Assembly (NCBI RefSeq): GCF_000332075.2
Contig: NZ_ALVU02000001.1
Coordinates: 3,112,324-3,176,323, forward strand
DNA from: Synechocystis sp. PCC 7509
GTDB taxonomy: Bacteria; Cyanobacteriota; Cyanobacteriia; Cyanobacteriales; Chroococcidiopsidaceae
Reading direction: 5' to 3'
DNA: 64,000 nucleotides
Positions within the stretch are counted from its first letter, which is position 1. Each line of letters opens with the position of its first letter. Under the pieces are notes generated by a model. The model was given only the letters and a program-made list of their open reading frames with translations. It had not been told where the DNA came from and made no database searches. Shown here one piece after another: positions 53,801-63,460 of the stretch. Made by a program: the position numbers and the translations under genes.

Positions 53801-55105
53801 AGTATCCCAAGCTGCTGTATCTCTTGCCGTTGTATTGTTTGGGTCAGCAGCTTTTCGAGCTTCCGACTTATCTTCTGTAAGTAGTGATAGGGCATCAAGA
53901 GCAATATCAACAGGTAGCTTGACTGCGCCTACTGTGTCTTGTCTTACAGAGTCGGTAGCTGAACCAAGGGTAGTGGTTTGGGTGGGACTGCGATCTATTT
54001 GCCCCACAGTAGCAACAAAGGTATTGTCTTTCATTGTGCCACTAATAATCTGCCCTTGAAACCTGGGTGTCTTGATTATTGCTGGATTGATTGGATCTCT
54101 AACTTCTGGTTGATCTTTCATACTTATCTCAGAAGCTTCTAAACCATCAACACCATATAAGCAAGAATTAGGCGCACTAATTAAATGTGCTTTGAAAGCC
54201 GCAGAGCCTATAAATATCGTTCCTTCAGTGTGCATTGAGCCATTCCAGTTGAACTCAGGACCTGGAAAAACTTCTAGGTCATTAAGAAACCATGCGCCCC
54301 ATTTATTTCCTCGGTCTACTTGTCGCTCTTGTTGAAACTCTAAAGTTGTAGCAGTTTGGTTAGCTGCACCATTTTTAAGCACGACTGCGTTGACTTGGAA
54401 GTTTTTCCGCAAAAACCCGGTACTAACACCATCTTTGAACCAACCTTTTTCTAAAGCACTAGCACCAGCGTTTGCACAAGCTGAACTTGGTTGAACGGTA
54501 CTAACAGGGCCACTGCGGACTACTAGACTACTTGCTTTAGTTGCTAAGTCTGCGGTCTTAACATTTACGGTTCCCTCCTCGGCTTTCATCAAGATAGAGT
54601 AAGCAATAGTATTGCCTTCAGCATCTTGATACATCCAAGCGTTTTCTGTCGTACCAGTATTACCGTCTAAGTTCAGACGAGTTTCCTGTTGAGATGTGGT
54701 TTTGCCAGGAAAATTGTAAACATTCTCCTGCATCAATTCAGCTAATTTACCTTCTGGCGGTATCCCACTAGGAAGTTTGCCATCTTTAAATAAGTATTCT
54801 AATTTTGCTTTGGCGCGGTCAATGGCTGGAGTGGCGGCGTTGTAGATTTGTTGTTGCTCTCGTTGACCAATGACTTGAGTTGTTCGACTTAACGAGCGAA
54901 AAAGTAAGGCTGCGACTGTTAAGCCAACAACTAATAAAACTAATACAACCGTTGGTAACACAAATCCCGCTTGTGGTTGTTGCCGTAAACCTACAATCCA
55001 ACCACGCAGTAGCCATTGAATCTGCTGTTTGAGATCGGTTTTCGATAGCTGCTCAATTTGCTTAAGTAGATTTTGTTTAGTTTTATCTTGCTTGTTGGTT
55101 GACAT
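50858..55105 (-). CDS. hpsA: hormogonium polysaccharide biosynthesis protein HpsA
   Basis: A 1415-residue surface protein. After a 47-residue basic leader comes AGFVLPTVVLVLLVVGLTVA, a type IV pilin-like helix with Gly47 as a possible prepilin peptidase site but Thr where Glu5 is expected. The helix QQQIYNAATPAIDRAKAKLE follows, then a very long mostly beta body. The overall pattern is that of HpsA, required in Nostoc for hormogonium polysaccharide and gliding. It begins an operon of hpsA plus three pseudopilins; the hpsEFG glycosyltransferases are not present here. Confidence 0.88.
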   Translation of the reverse strand: MSTNKQDKTKQNLLKQIEQLSKTDLKQQIQWLLRGWIVGLRQQPQAGFVLPTVVLVLLVVGLTVAALLFRSLSRTTQVIGQREQQQIYNAATPAIDRAKAKLEYLFKDGKLPSGIPPEGKLAELMQENVYNFPGKTTSQQETRLNLDGNTGTTENAWMYQDAEGNTIAYSILMKAEEGTVNVKTADLATKASSLVVRSGPVSTVQPSSACANAGASALEKGWFKDGVSTGFLRKNFQVNAVVLKNGAANQTATTLEFQQERQVDRGNKWGAWFLNDLEVFPGPEFNWNGSMHTEGTIFIGSAAFKAHLISAPNSCLYGVDGLEASEISMKDQPEVRDPINPAIIKTPRFQGQIISGTMKDNTFVATVGQIDRSPTQTTTLGSATDSVRQDTVGAVKLPVDIALDALSLLTEDKSEARKAADPNNTTARDTAAWDTTNPLAQGATQRVFNKAVAKPYVDDSYRADNRYGPKIPKGGLPAATKVGDPISSTLTELVSNDPIAGNIDNVGLDGYWERRSRNQGLRIIVGQRLELGNPLAAPGSLGSRPHEALQRRTLRDNLAAVQATAIYFHENVDTPVACLATAVHPGTADSLKNSATFRDVTFNVGGTPVTLKNDFFTGRGTNGWEYTAPSAGGPNAAQLIALKNLANYSGDPNGAFPPKQEASTSTVVHPYPLLTQNGDFSNLRRALTILAGSSYADLSTADKTYIDTANCSLGMLADEIKKLKDYSYTNAANIVNLTALNSALAPTAMPVITGATPEEVTTKLFQANLPIADTAWLVYLKEQIDRDRRNNVGYVCSTNLNPSALAIHPYPYIVAKLCPPITTPIVPKYEALSYIFPTANRNESRADTYLNSTGVNPTTLVYQGIGGTTFNTVNDDTALESIRLTPQPIANWKLDPATIASPGTNAPNDKTNNLIKYTTAGGVSTVYRIPFKDTALFNGREMMSVRVLNIDLDLLRQNQPYAADTWLPASGLVFAFREDAVREDGIARPPLGTWPQYKSVWDANTASGPPETSTGTPSQIWRMDAVTPKDPPLNGSDGNGAISAGGTGISPKPIDYYPDPARRPYGFRLKQGTTLARTVVGVDNTFGLSFISDNTAYIQGDFNLHKNSSNTLLEEFTQLLTYGTGGFYSNFYTRTTPSTEFAKPAIDSWRPTEIIADAITILSNSFCDGSIEDGLFVSGSAAPSSTTTISEAKYGCGTGNIATSYLNQNRPTGSITFASWLRENIADDKSPIVFDSEGAPRTGTATPGVKYAGAYQAFTNGKQRNIASVTRINAVLISGLVPSRQQQAYGGLHNFPRFLETWNGNPKTDLYLSGSFIQLNFSTSATAPFDQDSWEKLDTSDANEPIEYYGPPNRRWGYDVALQFQAPGAVSQRFTTISSIRSEFYRELPVDDPYIRKLRCATIGATSTKVDPKCS

Positions 55106-55533
55106 AACTACTTTTGGTTGATGGTATTTTTACAGGTAACAAAAAAATGCTGGGGCGATTTGCGGTCAAGGCTTAAACTTAATAACAATGTGTATTTGTA
55201 AACTTTTATACTTTTGTAAAGATAATAAATTGACTTTCTAACTACTTTTTTAGCAGTTGAATTGTTTATTAGATATGGGATAAATACCAATTTTATTATA
55301 TTGGCTGCTACAAAGTCGTGCGTGTTATTACTGGTAATAGAAAATTTTGCGCTAAAAACACACATTCTTAGGCAGCAACTTAATTTACGAGTAAAAATAA
55401 TTATGAATATCTTGCCGAGGTTATCTTACCCAAAACCCTCGCAAAAATAACTTAGTAGAGATAATTTTATAGTTTTAGGGCTAATGGTAGAAATTAGAAG
55501 CACACTACACCATTAGCCCTAAATATTAATAAC
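55106..55533. other. intergenic region between hpsA and rpmB
   Basis: AT-rich, about 430 bases. A hairpin with 14-base arms (TTAGGGCTAATGGT at 55475-55488 and its complement at 55509-55522) lies 12 bases after the rpmB stop. It lacks a T-run on either strand, so a transcript-end role is only possible. The hpsA promoter should lie to its left. No gene is supported. Confidence 0.55.
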
Positions 55534-55770
55534 TTAATAATGATTGAGATTGATTCCGGCTTCTTTTGCCATTGCAGCTATACCTCTGGTGTTTAAGGTT
55601 TTGATGGCTTTGGTGGAAATTTTGAGTTTTACCCAGCGATTTCCTTGACTCCACCAAATACGTTTCCACTGTAAGTTTGATTCTTGGAGCTTTTTGGTGC
55701 GGCGGTGAGAGTGGGAGATAGCAAAGGCGTTATTGGCTTTTTTGCCTGTCAACTGACATATACGGGACAT
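55534..55770 (-). CDS. rpmB: 50S ribosomal protein L28
   Basis: A 78-residue large-subunit protein. The sequence [20 protein letters not shown] and RRTKKLQ, then [20 protein letters not shown], is diagnostic. An upstream extension of the frame to 55884 passes through an inserted palindromic repeat and is not coding, so ATG 55770 is chosen. Single gene between hpsA and htpG. Confidence 0.95.
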   Translation of the reverse strand: MSRICQLTGKKANNAFAISHSHRRTKKLQESNLQWKRIWWSQGNRWVKLKISTKAIKTLNTRGIAAMAKEAGINLNHY

Positions 55771-55869
55771 AATAGTTTTTTGATTGTTAACTAACGTGCA
55801 GTTTCTTATTGTATCGGTAGTTAGGAGAAAGGCGATCGGGCGTTGCTGATTAGATGTAGGAATTTTGGT

Positions 55870-55898
55870 GTAGAGACGTTGCAATGTAACGTCTCTAC
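55870..55898. repeat. palindromic repeat upstream of rpmB
   Basis: GTAGAGACGTTGCA (55870-55883), a single A, and TGTAACGTCTCTAC (55885-55898). One mismatch breaks otherwise perfect symmetry. Third copy of the family also found at 13246-13270 and 46518-46546. It lies 100 bases before the rpmB start. Confidence 0.86.
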
Positions 55899-55992
55899 AT
55901 TAGTTTTGAAATCACGAAAAATCAGTTTCATACCTGAATTCAGCAACACCGCGATCGCACATTCATAAAAGGCGATCACCTATCATAGCAAA

Positions 55993-57960
55993 TTAGCTAC
56001 TAGCAGCCCGTTCGGTGAGGCGTGTTAGCACCTGGTTAGAACGTTCGACAAAGGCGTTCATTCCTTCCGCGTCAAAGCCTTTTTGCGCCATTAGTGCCAG
56101 ATCGTAGACGTGATTGCAGATGAGGTTTGCAAGTTCGGCTGTAGGGGCAGATCCATCGCTAGTTGCGATCGCGCCAGCGTTGAGATTAACCAAGTTTTGA
56201 ATTAAGGGATGAGTAGTATTGACTAGCAAAATATGCTCCTCTGGAAATTGAGGGGTTTGTTGCTGCATCATGGCGCTCATGTCTCGCATCCGCCGCATAA
56301 ATTCGGGTAATAAAACAATCGCTGGTGGTGTTCCTTGGGGATTGTCAGATTTTATCGCCTCGGTGCGGATGGTAATTTTGGGTTTATTGATGGCTTGCTC
56401 AAATATCTCCTTAATTACTTCGCTGCGGGTTTTATTAGTTTTGGGATCAACAATTTCCGCAGGTTTGTCTTGTTCTAAAAGGCTTTCGTCTAAGTCAGAA
56501 TCTACACGAGAGAATTTGACGCTAGAGTATTCTTGCTCCAAAAACGAGATGAAGTGCGTGTCAATAAAGGAGTCCATAAACAAGACTTCTAAGCCTTGAC
56601 TTTTGTGTAGTTCGATATATGTAGCTTGGGTGGCTTCGTTGGTGCAGTAAAAAACGCGGTTTTCGTGACGTTCTTTGTTGCGTTCTAAATATTCCTTAAT
56701 CGTGGTGTATTGCGGACTGTTTGCATCCGATGGAGGATTAACCTCTTGCCAAGCATCATTTTCGCTGCTTTGAACTTCAACGCTGGGGGTTGGTTCGGCG
56801 GCGGCTTTGGTAGTGCGGTAGATGAGGATATCTTCTACTTGCTTTTTGAATTTATCATCGTTGAGAGCGCCAAATTTGGCAAAAGTGCCGATATCTTGCC
56901 AGCTTTTGATGTATTCAGCACGGTTATCGCGGTATTGTTCTTTGAGCCTGTCGCCAACTTTACGAGCAATGTAGTCTGCTATTTTTTTGACAGTGCGATC
57001 GCTCTGTAAGGCACTACGGGATACATTGAGCGGGATATCAACGCTGTCAATTACTCCCCGCATGGGTAGCAAAAATTGGGGGATAATTTCTTCGCAATGG
57101 TCGCTAACAAAAACTTGATTGCAAAAGAGTTTAATTTGTCCTTTGGTAACGTCTACATCTGGTACTAATTTGGGAAAGTAGAGGATACCGTTAAGTAAAA
57201 AAGGATAATCGGTATTGAGATGTACCCACAATAGCGGTTCTTCTTGAAAAGGATAGAGGTAGCGGTAAAATTCTAAATAATCCTCTTTGGTTAGGCTACT
57301 AGGAGAATCGCGCCAGGGTGCTTTTTGACGGTTGATGACTTCGCCATCTAGCTTGATGGGTACGGGGAGAAAGTCGCAGTAAGTTTTGACCAACTGGCGG
57401 ATACGAGCGGTTTCGGAGTATTCGCCTTCTTCTTCCTGCAAAGATAGAGTGATGGTAGTACCGCGTTGGGTGCGGCTAGAATCCTCTAAACGAAATTCTG
57501 GCGAACCGTCACAACTCCAGTGGACGGCTTGAGCGCCTTCTTGGTATGAAAGGGTGTCAATTTCGACTTTTTGCGCCACCATAAACGACGAGTAAAAGCC
57601 TAGTCCAAAGTGTCCGATAATTGGCTGATCGGATTTACCTGCGTATTTTTGGATAAATTCTTCGGCGCTCGAAAAAGCTACTTGATTGATGTATTTTTTT
57701 ACTTCTTCGGCAGTCATTCCGATACCATTATCGGTAATAGACAAGGTTTTTTGCTCTTTGTCTACAGCAATAACGATTTCTGGTTCGCCAGCATCGCCGC
57801 TATATTCTCCGGCACGGGATACCATTTTTAGCTTTTCGGTGGCATCTACGGCGTTAGAAACAAGCTCTCGGAGGAAAATCTCATGGTCTGAGTAGAGAGA
57901 TTTTTTGATGATCGGGAAAATATTTTCAGTATGTATACTGATTGTGCCTTGTTCCAGCAT
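55993..57960 (-). CDS. htpG: molecular chaperone HtpG (Hsp90)
   Basis: An ATP-dependent chaperone of 655 residues. The N-terminal GHKL ATPase has ELVSNAVDATEKLKMVSRAG, the ITDNGIGMTAEEVKKYINQV motif and GHFGLGFYSSFMVA. The middle domain includes DIPLNVSRSALQSDRTVKKI. The C-terminal dimerisation part ends without the eukaryotic MEEVD. Its partner chaperone gene clpB lies upstream on the same strand, 209 bases away. Confidence 0.95.
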   Translation of the reverse strand: MLEQGTISIHTENIFPIIKKSLYSDHEIFLRELVSNAVDATEKLKMVSRAGEYSGDAGEPEIVIAVDKEQKTLSITDNGIGMTAEEVKKYINQVAFSSAEEFIQKYAGKSDQPIIGHFGLGFYSSFMVAQKVEIDTLSYQEGAQAVHWSCDGSPEFRLEDSSRTQRGTTITLSLQEEEGEYSETARIRQLVKTYCDFLPVPIKLDGEVINRQKAPWRDSPSSLTKEDYLEFYRYLYPFQEEPLLWVHLNTDYPFLLNGILYFPKLVPDVDVTKGQIKLFCNQVFVSDHCEEIIPQFLLPMRGVIDSVDIPLNVSRSALQSDRTVKKIADYIARKVGDRLKEQYRDNRAEYIKSWQDIGTFAKFGALNDDKFKKQVEDILIYRTTKAAAEPTPSVEVQSSENDAWQEVNPPSDANSPQYTTIKEYLERNKERHENRVFYCTNEATQATYIELHKSQGLEVLFMDSFIDTHFISFLEQEYSSVKFSRVDSDLDESLLEQDKPAEIVDPKTNKTRSEVIKEIFEQAINKPKITIRTEAIKSDNPQGTPPAIVLLPEFMRRMRDMSAMMQQQTPQFPEEHILLVNTTHPLIQNLVNLNAGAIATSDGSAPTAELANLICNHVYDLALMAQKGFDAEGMNAFVERSNQVLTRLTERAASS

Positions 57961-58074
57961 GGGTTTTAGATGTAGTAATTTAGTTAATTAAGATTTTAAT
58001 CGGTGTGGGAGAAGATGGTTGTTAGCGATATACGTCTCCCTTTGTGGCGTTTGAGGCTGTTTAGCCCCTCAAAT

Positions 58075-58122
58075 CCCCCAATGCTGGGGGACTTTGAAAT
58101 CCAGTTCCCCCAGTATTGGGGG
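58075..58122. repeat. C/G-tract inverted repeat between clpB and htpG
   Basis: Arms CCCCCAATGCTGGGGGA (58075-58091) and TCCCCCAGTATTGGGGG (58106-58122) pair with one mismatch around a 14-base loop. Each arm is itself nearly palindromic. It sits downstream of the clpB stop and upstream of htpG and resembles tracts at 25108-25167. Confidence 0.75.
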
Positions 58123-58169
58123 TTAGGGGGCGATTTGCACTTTCATTCTCATCAGGGCGATCGCCTTTT

Positions 58170-60809
58170 CTACTTAGCTGCTTTAGCTTCTTTGAGCAAG
58201 CTAACAGGAATTTGGCGATTAAAAGTTAAACTACTGTCTGCATAATCTACAAGAATTGTATCGCCTTCAGTAAAGGTGTTTTCCAATAGCTTAGTTGCTA
58301 GAGGGTTTTCGATTTGTTTTTGGATGGCTCTTTTTAAAGGACGAGCGCCATAAACGGGGTCATAACCTGCTTCTGCTAAAAAGTCTAAGGCGGGGGAAGA
58401 TAATTCTAGGCTGATTTTTTGGTCGGCTAATAGATTCATCACGCGCTTGATTTGAATAGCGACAATTTGCCGTAACTCGCTGCGGTTGAGGGTATGGAAC
58501 AGAATAATATCATCAACTCGGTTGAGAAATTCAGGGCGAAAATGCGATCGCAATGCGTCTAATACTTTAGTTTGCATTTGGTCATATTTGCGATCGTCTC
58601 CAGCTACATCTAAAATATGTTCGCTACCAATATTGCTTGTCATGACAATTACAGAGTTGCGAAAATCTACTGTTCTACCTTGAGAATCTGTAATTCTGCC
58701 ATCGTCTAACACTTGCAGCAAAATATTAAAGACATCGGGATGGGCTTTTTCTACTTCGTCTAGCAGTACAACGGAATAAGGACGACGGCGCACGGCTTCG
58801 GATAATTGACCACCTTCTTCATAGCCTACATAGCCTGGAGGCGCACCAACTAAACGCGATACTGAGTGTTTTTCCATGTATTCGGACATATCTAAACGCA
58901 CTAAAGCATCGTCTGCATCAAATAGAAATTGTGCCAAAGCGCGGGCCAATTCGGTTTTACCGACTCCTGTAGGGCCCATAAACAAGAATGAACCAATCGG
59001 ACGACCGGGATCTTTCATGCCTGCACGGGCGCGGCGGATGGCTGCGGAAACGGCTTCTACAGCTTCGGTTTGACCAATTACTCGCTCGTGTAAATGGCTT
59101 TCTAGTTGTAATAGTTTTTGGCGTTCGGATTCTAAAAGGCGATTTACAGGGATTCCCGTCCACTTAGCAACTATTTCGGCGATGTCAGCTTCGGTTACTT
59201 CTTCCCGCAACAGCGTTGAACCTTGGGTTTGAATTTCTAATAACTTGGCTTCTTTGGCTTCGCGATCGTGTTGTACTCCTTCTAATTGTCCGTACTTTAA
59301 CTGTGCGGCAGTATTTAAGTCATAGGCGCGTTCGGCTTGTTCGATTTGAACTCTTAGGGAATCTTCTTGTTTTTTTAACGTACTAATAGCATCTAATATC
59401 TGTTTTTCGCCTTGCCATTGGTTGTTGAATTCTTGCTGTTTTTCGGTTAAACTGGCGATTTCTTGCTGGATTCGGTCTAAACGCTCTTTAGTAGTAACGG
59501 CGCGTTGATCTTCTCCAGCTAAAGATAGTTTTTCCATTTCTAGCTGCATAATCCGCCGATCTATTGCTTCTAATTCTGAGGGTTTAGAAGTAATTTCCAT
59601 TTTTAGCTGCGCGGCGGCTTCGTCTACTAGGTCTATGGCTTTATCGGGCAAAAAGCGATCGCTTATATAACGATTAGATAAGGTAGCGGCGGCGACTAGC
59701 GAGGAATCGGTAATTTTGACACTATGATGCACTTCGTAACGTTGTTTTAAGCCGCGCAAAATAGAAATTGTAGTTTCTACCGTTGGCTCGTTAACGTACA
59801 CTTGCTGAAAGCGTCTTTCTAAAGCGGCATCTTTTTCAATATACTTGCGGTACTCGTCTAAAGTTGTTGCGCCAATACAACGCAATTCTCCCCGCGCCAG
59901 CATGGGTTTAAGCAGGTTTCCCGCGTCCATAGTCCCTTGACTTGCTCCCGCACCTACAACGGTGTGCAATTCGTCGATAAATAGCACAATTTGCCCGTTA
60001 GATCCGGTAACTTCTTTTAATACCGATCGCAAACGATCTTCAAATTCTCCCCGATATTTAGCCCCAGCAATCAAACTTCCCATATCTAGAGAAATTAGTT
60101 GCCGATTTTTGAGATTTTCGGGAACATCACCATTAATTATCCTTTGGGCTAAACCTTCGGCGATCGCAGTTTTCCCTACTCCAGGTTCGCCAATTAGTAC
60201 AGGATTATTTTTACTCCGCCTTGACAATACTTGAATTACTCGCCTAATTTCTTCATCTCTACCAATTACAGGGTCAAGTTTGCCATTTTTTGCTTGTTCC
60301 GTTAAATCTCGCCCAAACTTCTCTAAAGCTTGATAGCGCGATTCGGGGGTTTGATCGGTAACTTTTTGGCTACCTCTAACCGTTTGAATTGCTGCTTCTA
60401 ATTTTGCCGTGTCGAGGTTAAAAGTTTTGTACAAACGGCGACCAATGCGATCGTCTTGAGCAAAGCCTAAAAGGATGTGTTCGATGGAGATAAACTCGTC
60501 TTCCATCTTCGCTCTAGCTGCTTCTGCGCGGTCAAGCAACAGGTCTAAACTGCGCCCTAGGTAGAGTTGTTCGCTTTTGCCAATTTTGGGCTGGCGCTGG
60601 GTAAATGCGTCGAGTTGTTGTTGAAAGCGGCTAAGTTCGATCCCAGCTTTAGTTAAAATGCGATCGCCCAGTTCATTTGGTTCTAATAGCGCTAATACTA
60701 AATGTTCTACATCTAATTGCTGTTGTAAATAATTCCGGGCTATATCTTGGGACTTGACAATTGCATCCCAGGCTTTGTCTGTGAACTTGTTAGGATCGGT
60801 AGGCTGCAT
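58170..60809 (-). CDS. clpB: ATP-dependent chaperone ClpB
   Basis: A disaggregase of 879 residues. The N-terminal Clp repeats ([20 protein letters not shown]) precede the first AAA module with Walker [14 protein letters not shown] near residue 206. A coiled-coil middle domain ([20 protein letters not shown] to [14 protein letters not shown]) distinguishes it from ClpC. The second Walker [13 protein letters not shown] is near 608. No ClpP-binding loop is seen. Heat-shock genes clpB and htpG are adjacent and same-strand. No CIRCE-type repeat was seen upstream. Confidence 0.96.
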   Translation of the reverse strand: MQPTDPNKFTDKAWDAIVKSQDIARNYLQQQLDVEHLVLALLEPNELGDRILTKAGIELSRFQQQLDAFTQRQPKIGKSEQLYLGRSLDLLLDRAEAARAKMEDEFISIEHILLGFAQDDRIGRRLYKTFNLDTAKLEAAIQTVRGSQKVTDQTPESRYQALEKFGRDLTEQAKNGKLDPVIGRDEEIRRVIQVLSRRSKNNPVLIGEPGVGKTAIAEGLAQRIINGDVPENLKNRQLISLDMGSLIAGAKYRGEFEDRLRSVLKEVTGSNGQIVLFIDELHTVVGAGASQGTMDAGNLLKPMLARGELRCIGATTLDEYRKYIEKDAALERRFQQVYVNEPTVETTISILRGLKQRYEVHHSVKITDSSLVAAATLSNRYISDRFLPDKAIDLVDEAAAQLKMEITSKPSELEAIDRRIMQLEMEKLSLAGEDQRAVTTKERLDRIQQEIASLTEKQQEFNNQWQGEKQILDAISTLKKQEDSLRVQIEQAERAYDLNTAAQLKYGQLEGVQHDREAKEAKLLEIQTQGSTLLREEVTEADIAEIVAKWTGIPVNRLLESERQKLLQLESHLHERVIGQTEAVEAVSAAIRRARAGMKDPGRPIGSFLFMGPTGVGKTELARALAQFLFDADDALVRLDMSEYMEKHSVSRLVGAPPGYVGYEEGGQLSEAVRRRPYSVVLLDEVEKAHPDVFNILLQVLDDGRITDSQGRTVDFRNSVIVMTSNIGSEHILDVAGDDRKYDQMQTKVLDALRSHFRPEFLNRVDDIILFHTLNRSELRQIVAIQIKRVMNLLADQKISLELSSPALDFLAEAGYDPVYGARPLKRAIQKQIENPLATKLLENTFTEGDTILVDYADSSLTFNRQIPVSLLKEAKAAK

Positions 60810-60996
60810 TTGGAAATATTTTTAAGTTGGCGATAGTAATTTGTTTAAAAATTGCCTGTACATCAACAGTTTAATCTTTATTGTTTATCAGCGATACACA
60901 AGTATATATGTACTATATCGAGAAGTCGCATTAGACTAAGAGTGTCTCTCAAACTAGCAACTTTTGGCATCTAACCTTACGGTGAATTAAGTTTTT

Positions 60997-62727
60997 ATGC
61001 TGCTATCTCTTTCAATTGAAAACTTTGCTTTGATCGATCGGCTAAATCTAGAGTTTGGCGAGGGTTTGAACGTGCTGACGGGGGAAACGGGGGCGGGAAA
61101 ATCAATTATTTTAGATGCGATCGATGCAGCTTTGGGAGGTAAGGTTTCTAGCCGTGCTATCCGTACAGGCTCAAATCGAGCAATAGTAGAAGCTACTTTT
61201 AAGTTAAACCGCTCTTTGGCGGCGTGGTTGGTAGAGCAAGAAATTGAACTAATTGATGAAGAAACCCTAGTTTGCAGTCGAGAAATGAATGCTAGTAGTG
61301 GTAGTCTTCGCAGTCGCACTAGAGTAAACGGTGTATTAGTCAATCGTCAGGTAATGACGCAATTGCGCGGCTTATTAGTAGAAATTACCGCCCAAGGGCA
61401 AACAGTACAAGTTGGACAATCAGCACAAGTTAGGCAATGGTTGGATCTTTACGGTGGCGAGGCGCATTTTAAAGAGCGGGAAATTGTCGGAAAGCTGTTT
61501 GCAGAGTATCAAGAAGCGAAAACAAATTTGGAAAAACGCCGCCAGGGCGATCGCCAACGTTTGCAGCAATTAGACTTACTTAAGTATCAGTCGCAAGAAT
61601 TAGGAGCGGCTTCTTTGAGCGATCCTGACGAAATGGAAGCTTTAGAACAAGAAAGTCAGCGTCTTAGTCATGTAGTGGAGTTGCAACAGTTAAGCTACAA
61701 GGTTTATCAAGCGGTATATCAAAACGATAACGATGGTTTGGCGGCGGCGGATTTGTTGGGAAATGCGGAAATAGTTTTAACCGACATGGTGCAATACGAT
61801 TCTCAGTTGCAGCCGTTGGTAGATGCGATCGCCGAAGCGTTAGCTACAGTGGGAGAAGTAGGAAGACAAATACACGTTTACGGAGATGCTTTAGAAGCCG
61901 ATCCGCAGCGTTTGGCAGAAGTTGAGGAGCGAATTCGTGAATTAAAACAAATTTGCCGTAAGTACGGGCCTACACTCGTAGAAGTCATCGCTTATTACGA
62001 TCGCATTCAAACAGAATTAGCAGAAATAGACGGCGGCGAACAATCGATTGAAGCCTTGGAACAAAAGGAAAAAGCTTGTTATACCAAGCTGATGCAAACG
62101 GTAGATAAATTAACTAAACTCCGCCAAGCTACCGCCTTTCGGATGGAAGAAAAGCTACTAATTGAGCTTAAACCTTTGGCAATGGACAAGGTAAAGTTTC
62201 AAGTTGCGATTGAACCAACTACCGTTTCAGCGATGGGAGGAAACCGGATTACATTTTTATTTAGCGCTAATCCCGGCGAACCTTTGCAACCGCTTACTGA
62301 AGTTGCTTCTGGGGGAGAAATGAGCCGTTTTTTATTAGCTCTAAAATCTTGCTTTTCTAGCTTAGATCCGGCGGGAACTTTGATTTTTGATGAAATTGAT
62401 GTAGGTGTATCGGGAAAAGTAGCTAATGCGATCGCCGAAAAGTTGCATCAATTAAGCGATCGCCAACAAGTATTATGCGTCACTCACCAGCCTTTAATTG
62501 CGGCTATGGCAGATCGTCATTTTCGCGTTGATAAACTAGCTCTTGATACTTCTATAGACGCGGATACTCGTACAGTGGTGCGTGTAAAAGCCTTAGATAA
62601 CTTTGCCACTCGTCGGGAAGAATTAGCCACTTTAGCTAGTGGAGAATCTCAAACTGAGGCGATCGCTTTTGCTGATTCTTTACTCGTTCAAGCCGCCCAT
62701 TTGCGCCAAACTAAGTTAGTCAAATAA
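60997..62727 (+). CDS. recN: DNA repair protein RecN
   Basis: An SMC-like ATPase of 576 residues used in repair of double-strand breaks. The Walker A region is LTGETGAGKSIILDAIDAAL at about residues 28-47. A central coiled coil (LEKRRQGDRQRLQQLDLLKY and similar) separates it from the C-terminal ABC signature ASGGEMSRFLLALKSC and Walker B TLIFDEIDVGVSG. The start ATG gives the family's opening MLLSLSIENFALIDRL. Its 3' end overlaps the DUF2808 gene by 12 bases. Confidence 0.95.
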   Translation: MLLSLSIENFALIDRLNLEFGEGLNVLTGETGAGKSIILDAIDAALGGKVSSRAIRTGSNRAIVEATFKLNRSLAAWLVEQEIELIDEETLVCSREMNASSGSLRSRTRVNGVLVNRQVMTQLRGLLVEITAQGQTVQVGQSAQVRQWLDLYGGEAHFKEREIVGKLFAEYQEAKTNLEKRRQGDRQRLQQLDLLKYQSQELGAASLSDPDEMEALEQESQRLSHVVELQQLSYKVYQAVYQNDNDGLAAADLLGNAEIVLTDMVQYDSQLQPLVDAIAEALATVGEVGRQIHVYGDALEADPQRLAEVEERIRELKQICRKYGPTLVEVIAYYDRIQTELAEIDGGEQSIEALEQKEKACYTKLMQTVDKLTKLRQATAFRMEEKLLIELKPLAMDKVKFQVAIEPTTVSAMGGNRITFLFSANPGEPLQPLTEVASGGEMSRFLLALKSCFSSLDPAGTLIFDEIDVGVSGKVANAIAEKLHQLSDRQQVLCVTHQPLIAAMADRHFRVDKLALDTSIDADTRTVVRVKALDNFATRREELATLASGESQTEAIAFADSLLVQAAHLRQTKLVK

Positions 62728-63273
62728 ATCGCCGTAAAATTGCAGTCGTCCATAACCCATAAATTGCCCCGCCGTTTTTTCACCTGGAGGAAAAGCTTTA
62801 ACTCCAAACAAGTAAACTCCCGACGAGAAGGGATTTTGCACCGGACGCAAACCAATTGTAATTGTTTTTCCTGGAGTAATTGGCGGGTTAAATACTACGG
62901 TGACAGTGCGGGTTTTTTTGTCTCTAGTTACAGAACCTAAAGCAATATTTTCTCCTTTATTTCGGCGCGTCCCCACAAAAGCGCGGGTATCTTCAAGATC
63001 GAAACGAATATTATCTACCCCTTCATGCTGATTAAACGTAACTGTTTGCAAGGGTTCTCCAGCTTTTTCCGGTAAGTTGATGGTGAAATAGTAGGTTGCA
63101 CCCCAAGCATTGATGTCTTTTAGTGTCGTTGTAGCTTCGACTAAACGGGGTTGTTGGACAAAAGATATAGTTCCATCTCTCAACTGTACCCCTCGTGCTA
63201 TTTCGGGAATAATTACGAAAACACTGGCAATTGCTAAGGTTGCGGCAGCTAAACTTTTGGGGCGGATTAGCAT
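62716..63273 (-). CDS. DUF2808 secreted protein, second copy
   Basis: A 185-residue exported protein with a signal peptide (AAATLAIASVFVIIPEIARG, cleavage near the Gly-Val pair) and the DUF2808 pattern: INAWGATYYFTINLPEKAGE, LQTVTFNQHEGVDNIRFDLE, VVFNPPITPGKTITIGLRPV and SSGVYLFGVKAFPPGE. It is divergent in sequence from the copy at 44222-44752. Its end overlaps recN tail-to-tail by 12 bases. Function unknown. Confidence 0.83.
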   Translation of the reverse strand: MLIRPKSLAAATLAIASVFVIIPEIARGVQLRDGTISFVQQPRLVEATTTLKDINAWGATYYFTINLPEKAGEPLQTVTFNQHEGVDNIRFDLEDTRAFVGTRRNKGENIALGSVTRDKKTRTVTVVFNPPITPGKTITIGLRPVQNPFSSGVYLFGVKAFPPGEKTAGQFMGYGRLQFYGDLFD

Positions 63274-63460
63274 AGAAAATTAGGTGGCGTTTAAAAAATA
63301 TGCGATCGCTAATTACCTTTAATCTAAGCAATTGTTATCAATCTTGGTTAGAGTTCACAAAACTTAGGGCTTTGCGCGGGTTTACTTTAAATAATATTTC
63401 GCCGTTGTTACTAAAAAAATTAGATAAGCTAAAAATATAGAATACATCAGAGGAAATTAT

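Noticed and set aside
55475-55522. Hairpin after rpmB as a Rho-independent terminator
   Set aside because: The arms are perfect, but there is no T-run on the rpmB strand after it, so it is listed only as a structure.
55771-55884. N-terminal extension of rpmB
   Set aside because: The 38 extra residues come from the leader and a palindromic repeat; L28 proteins start at the chosen Met.
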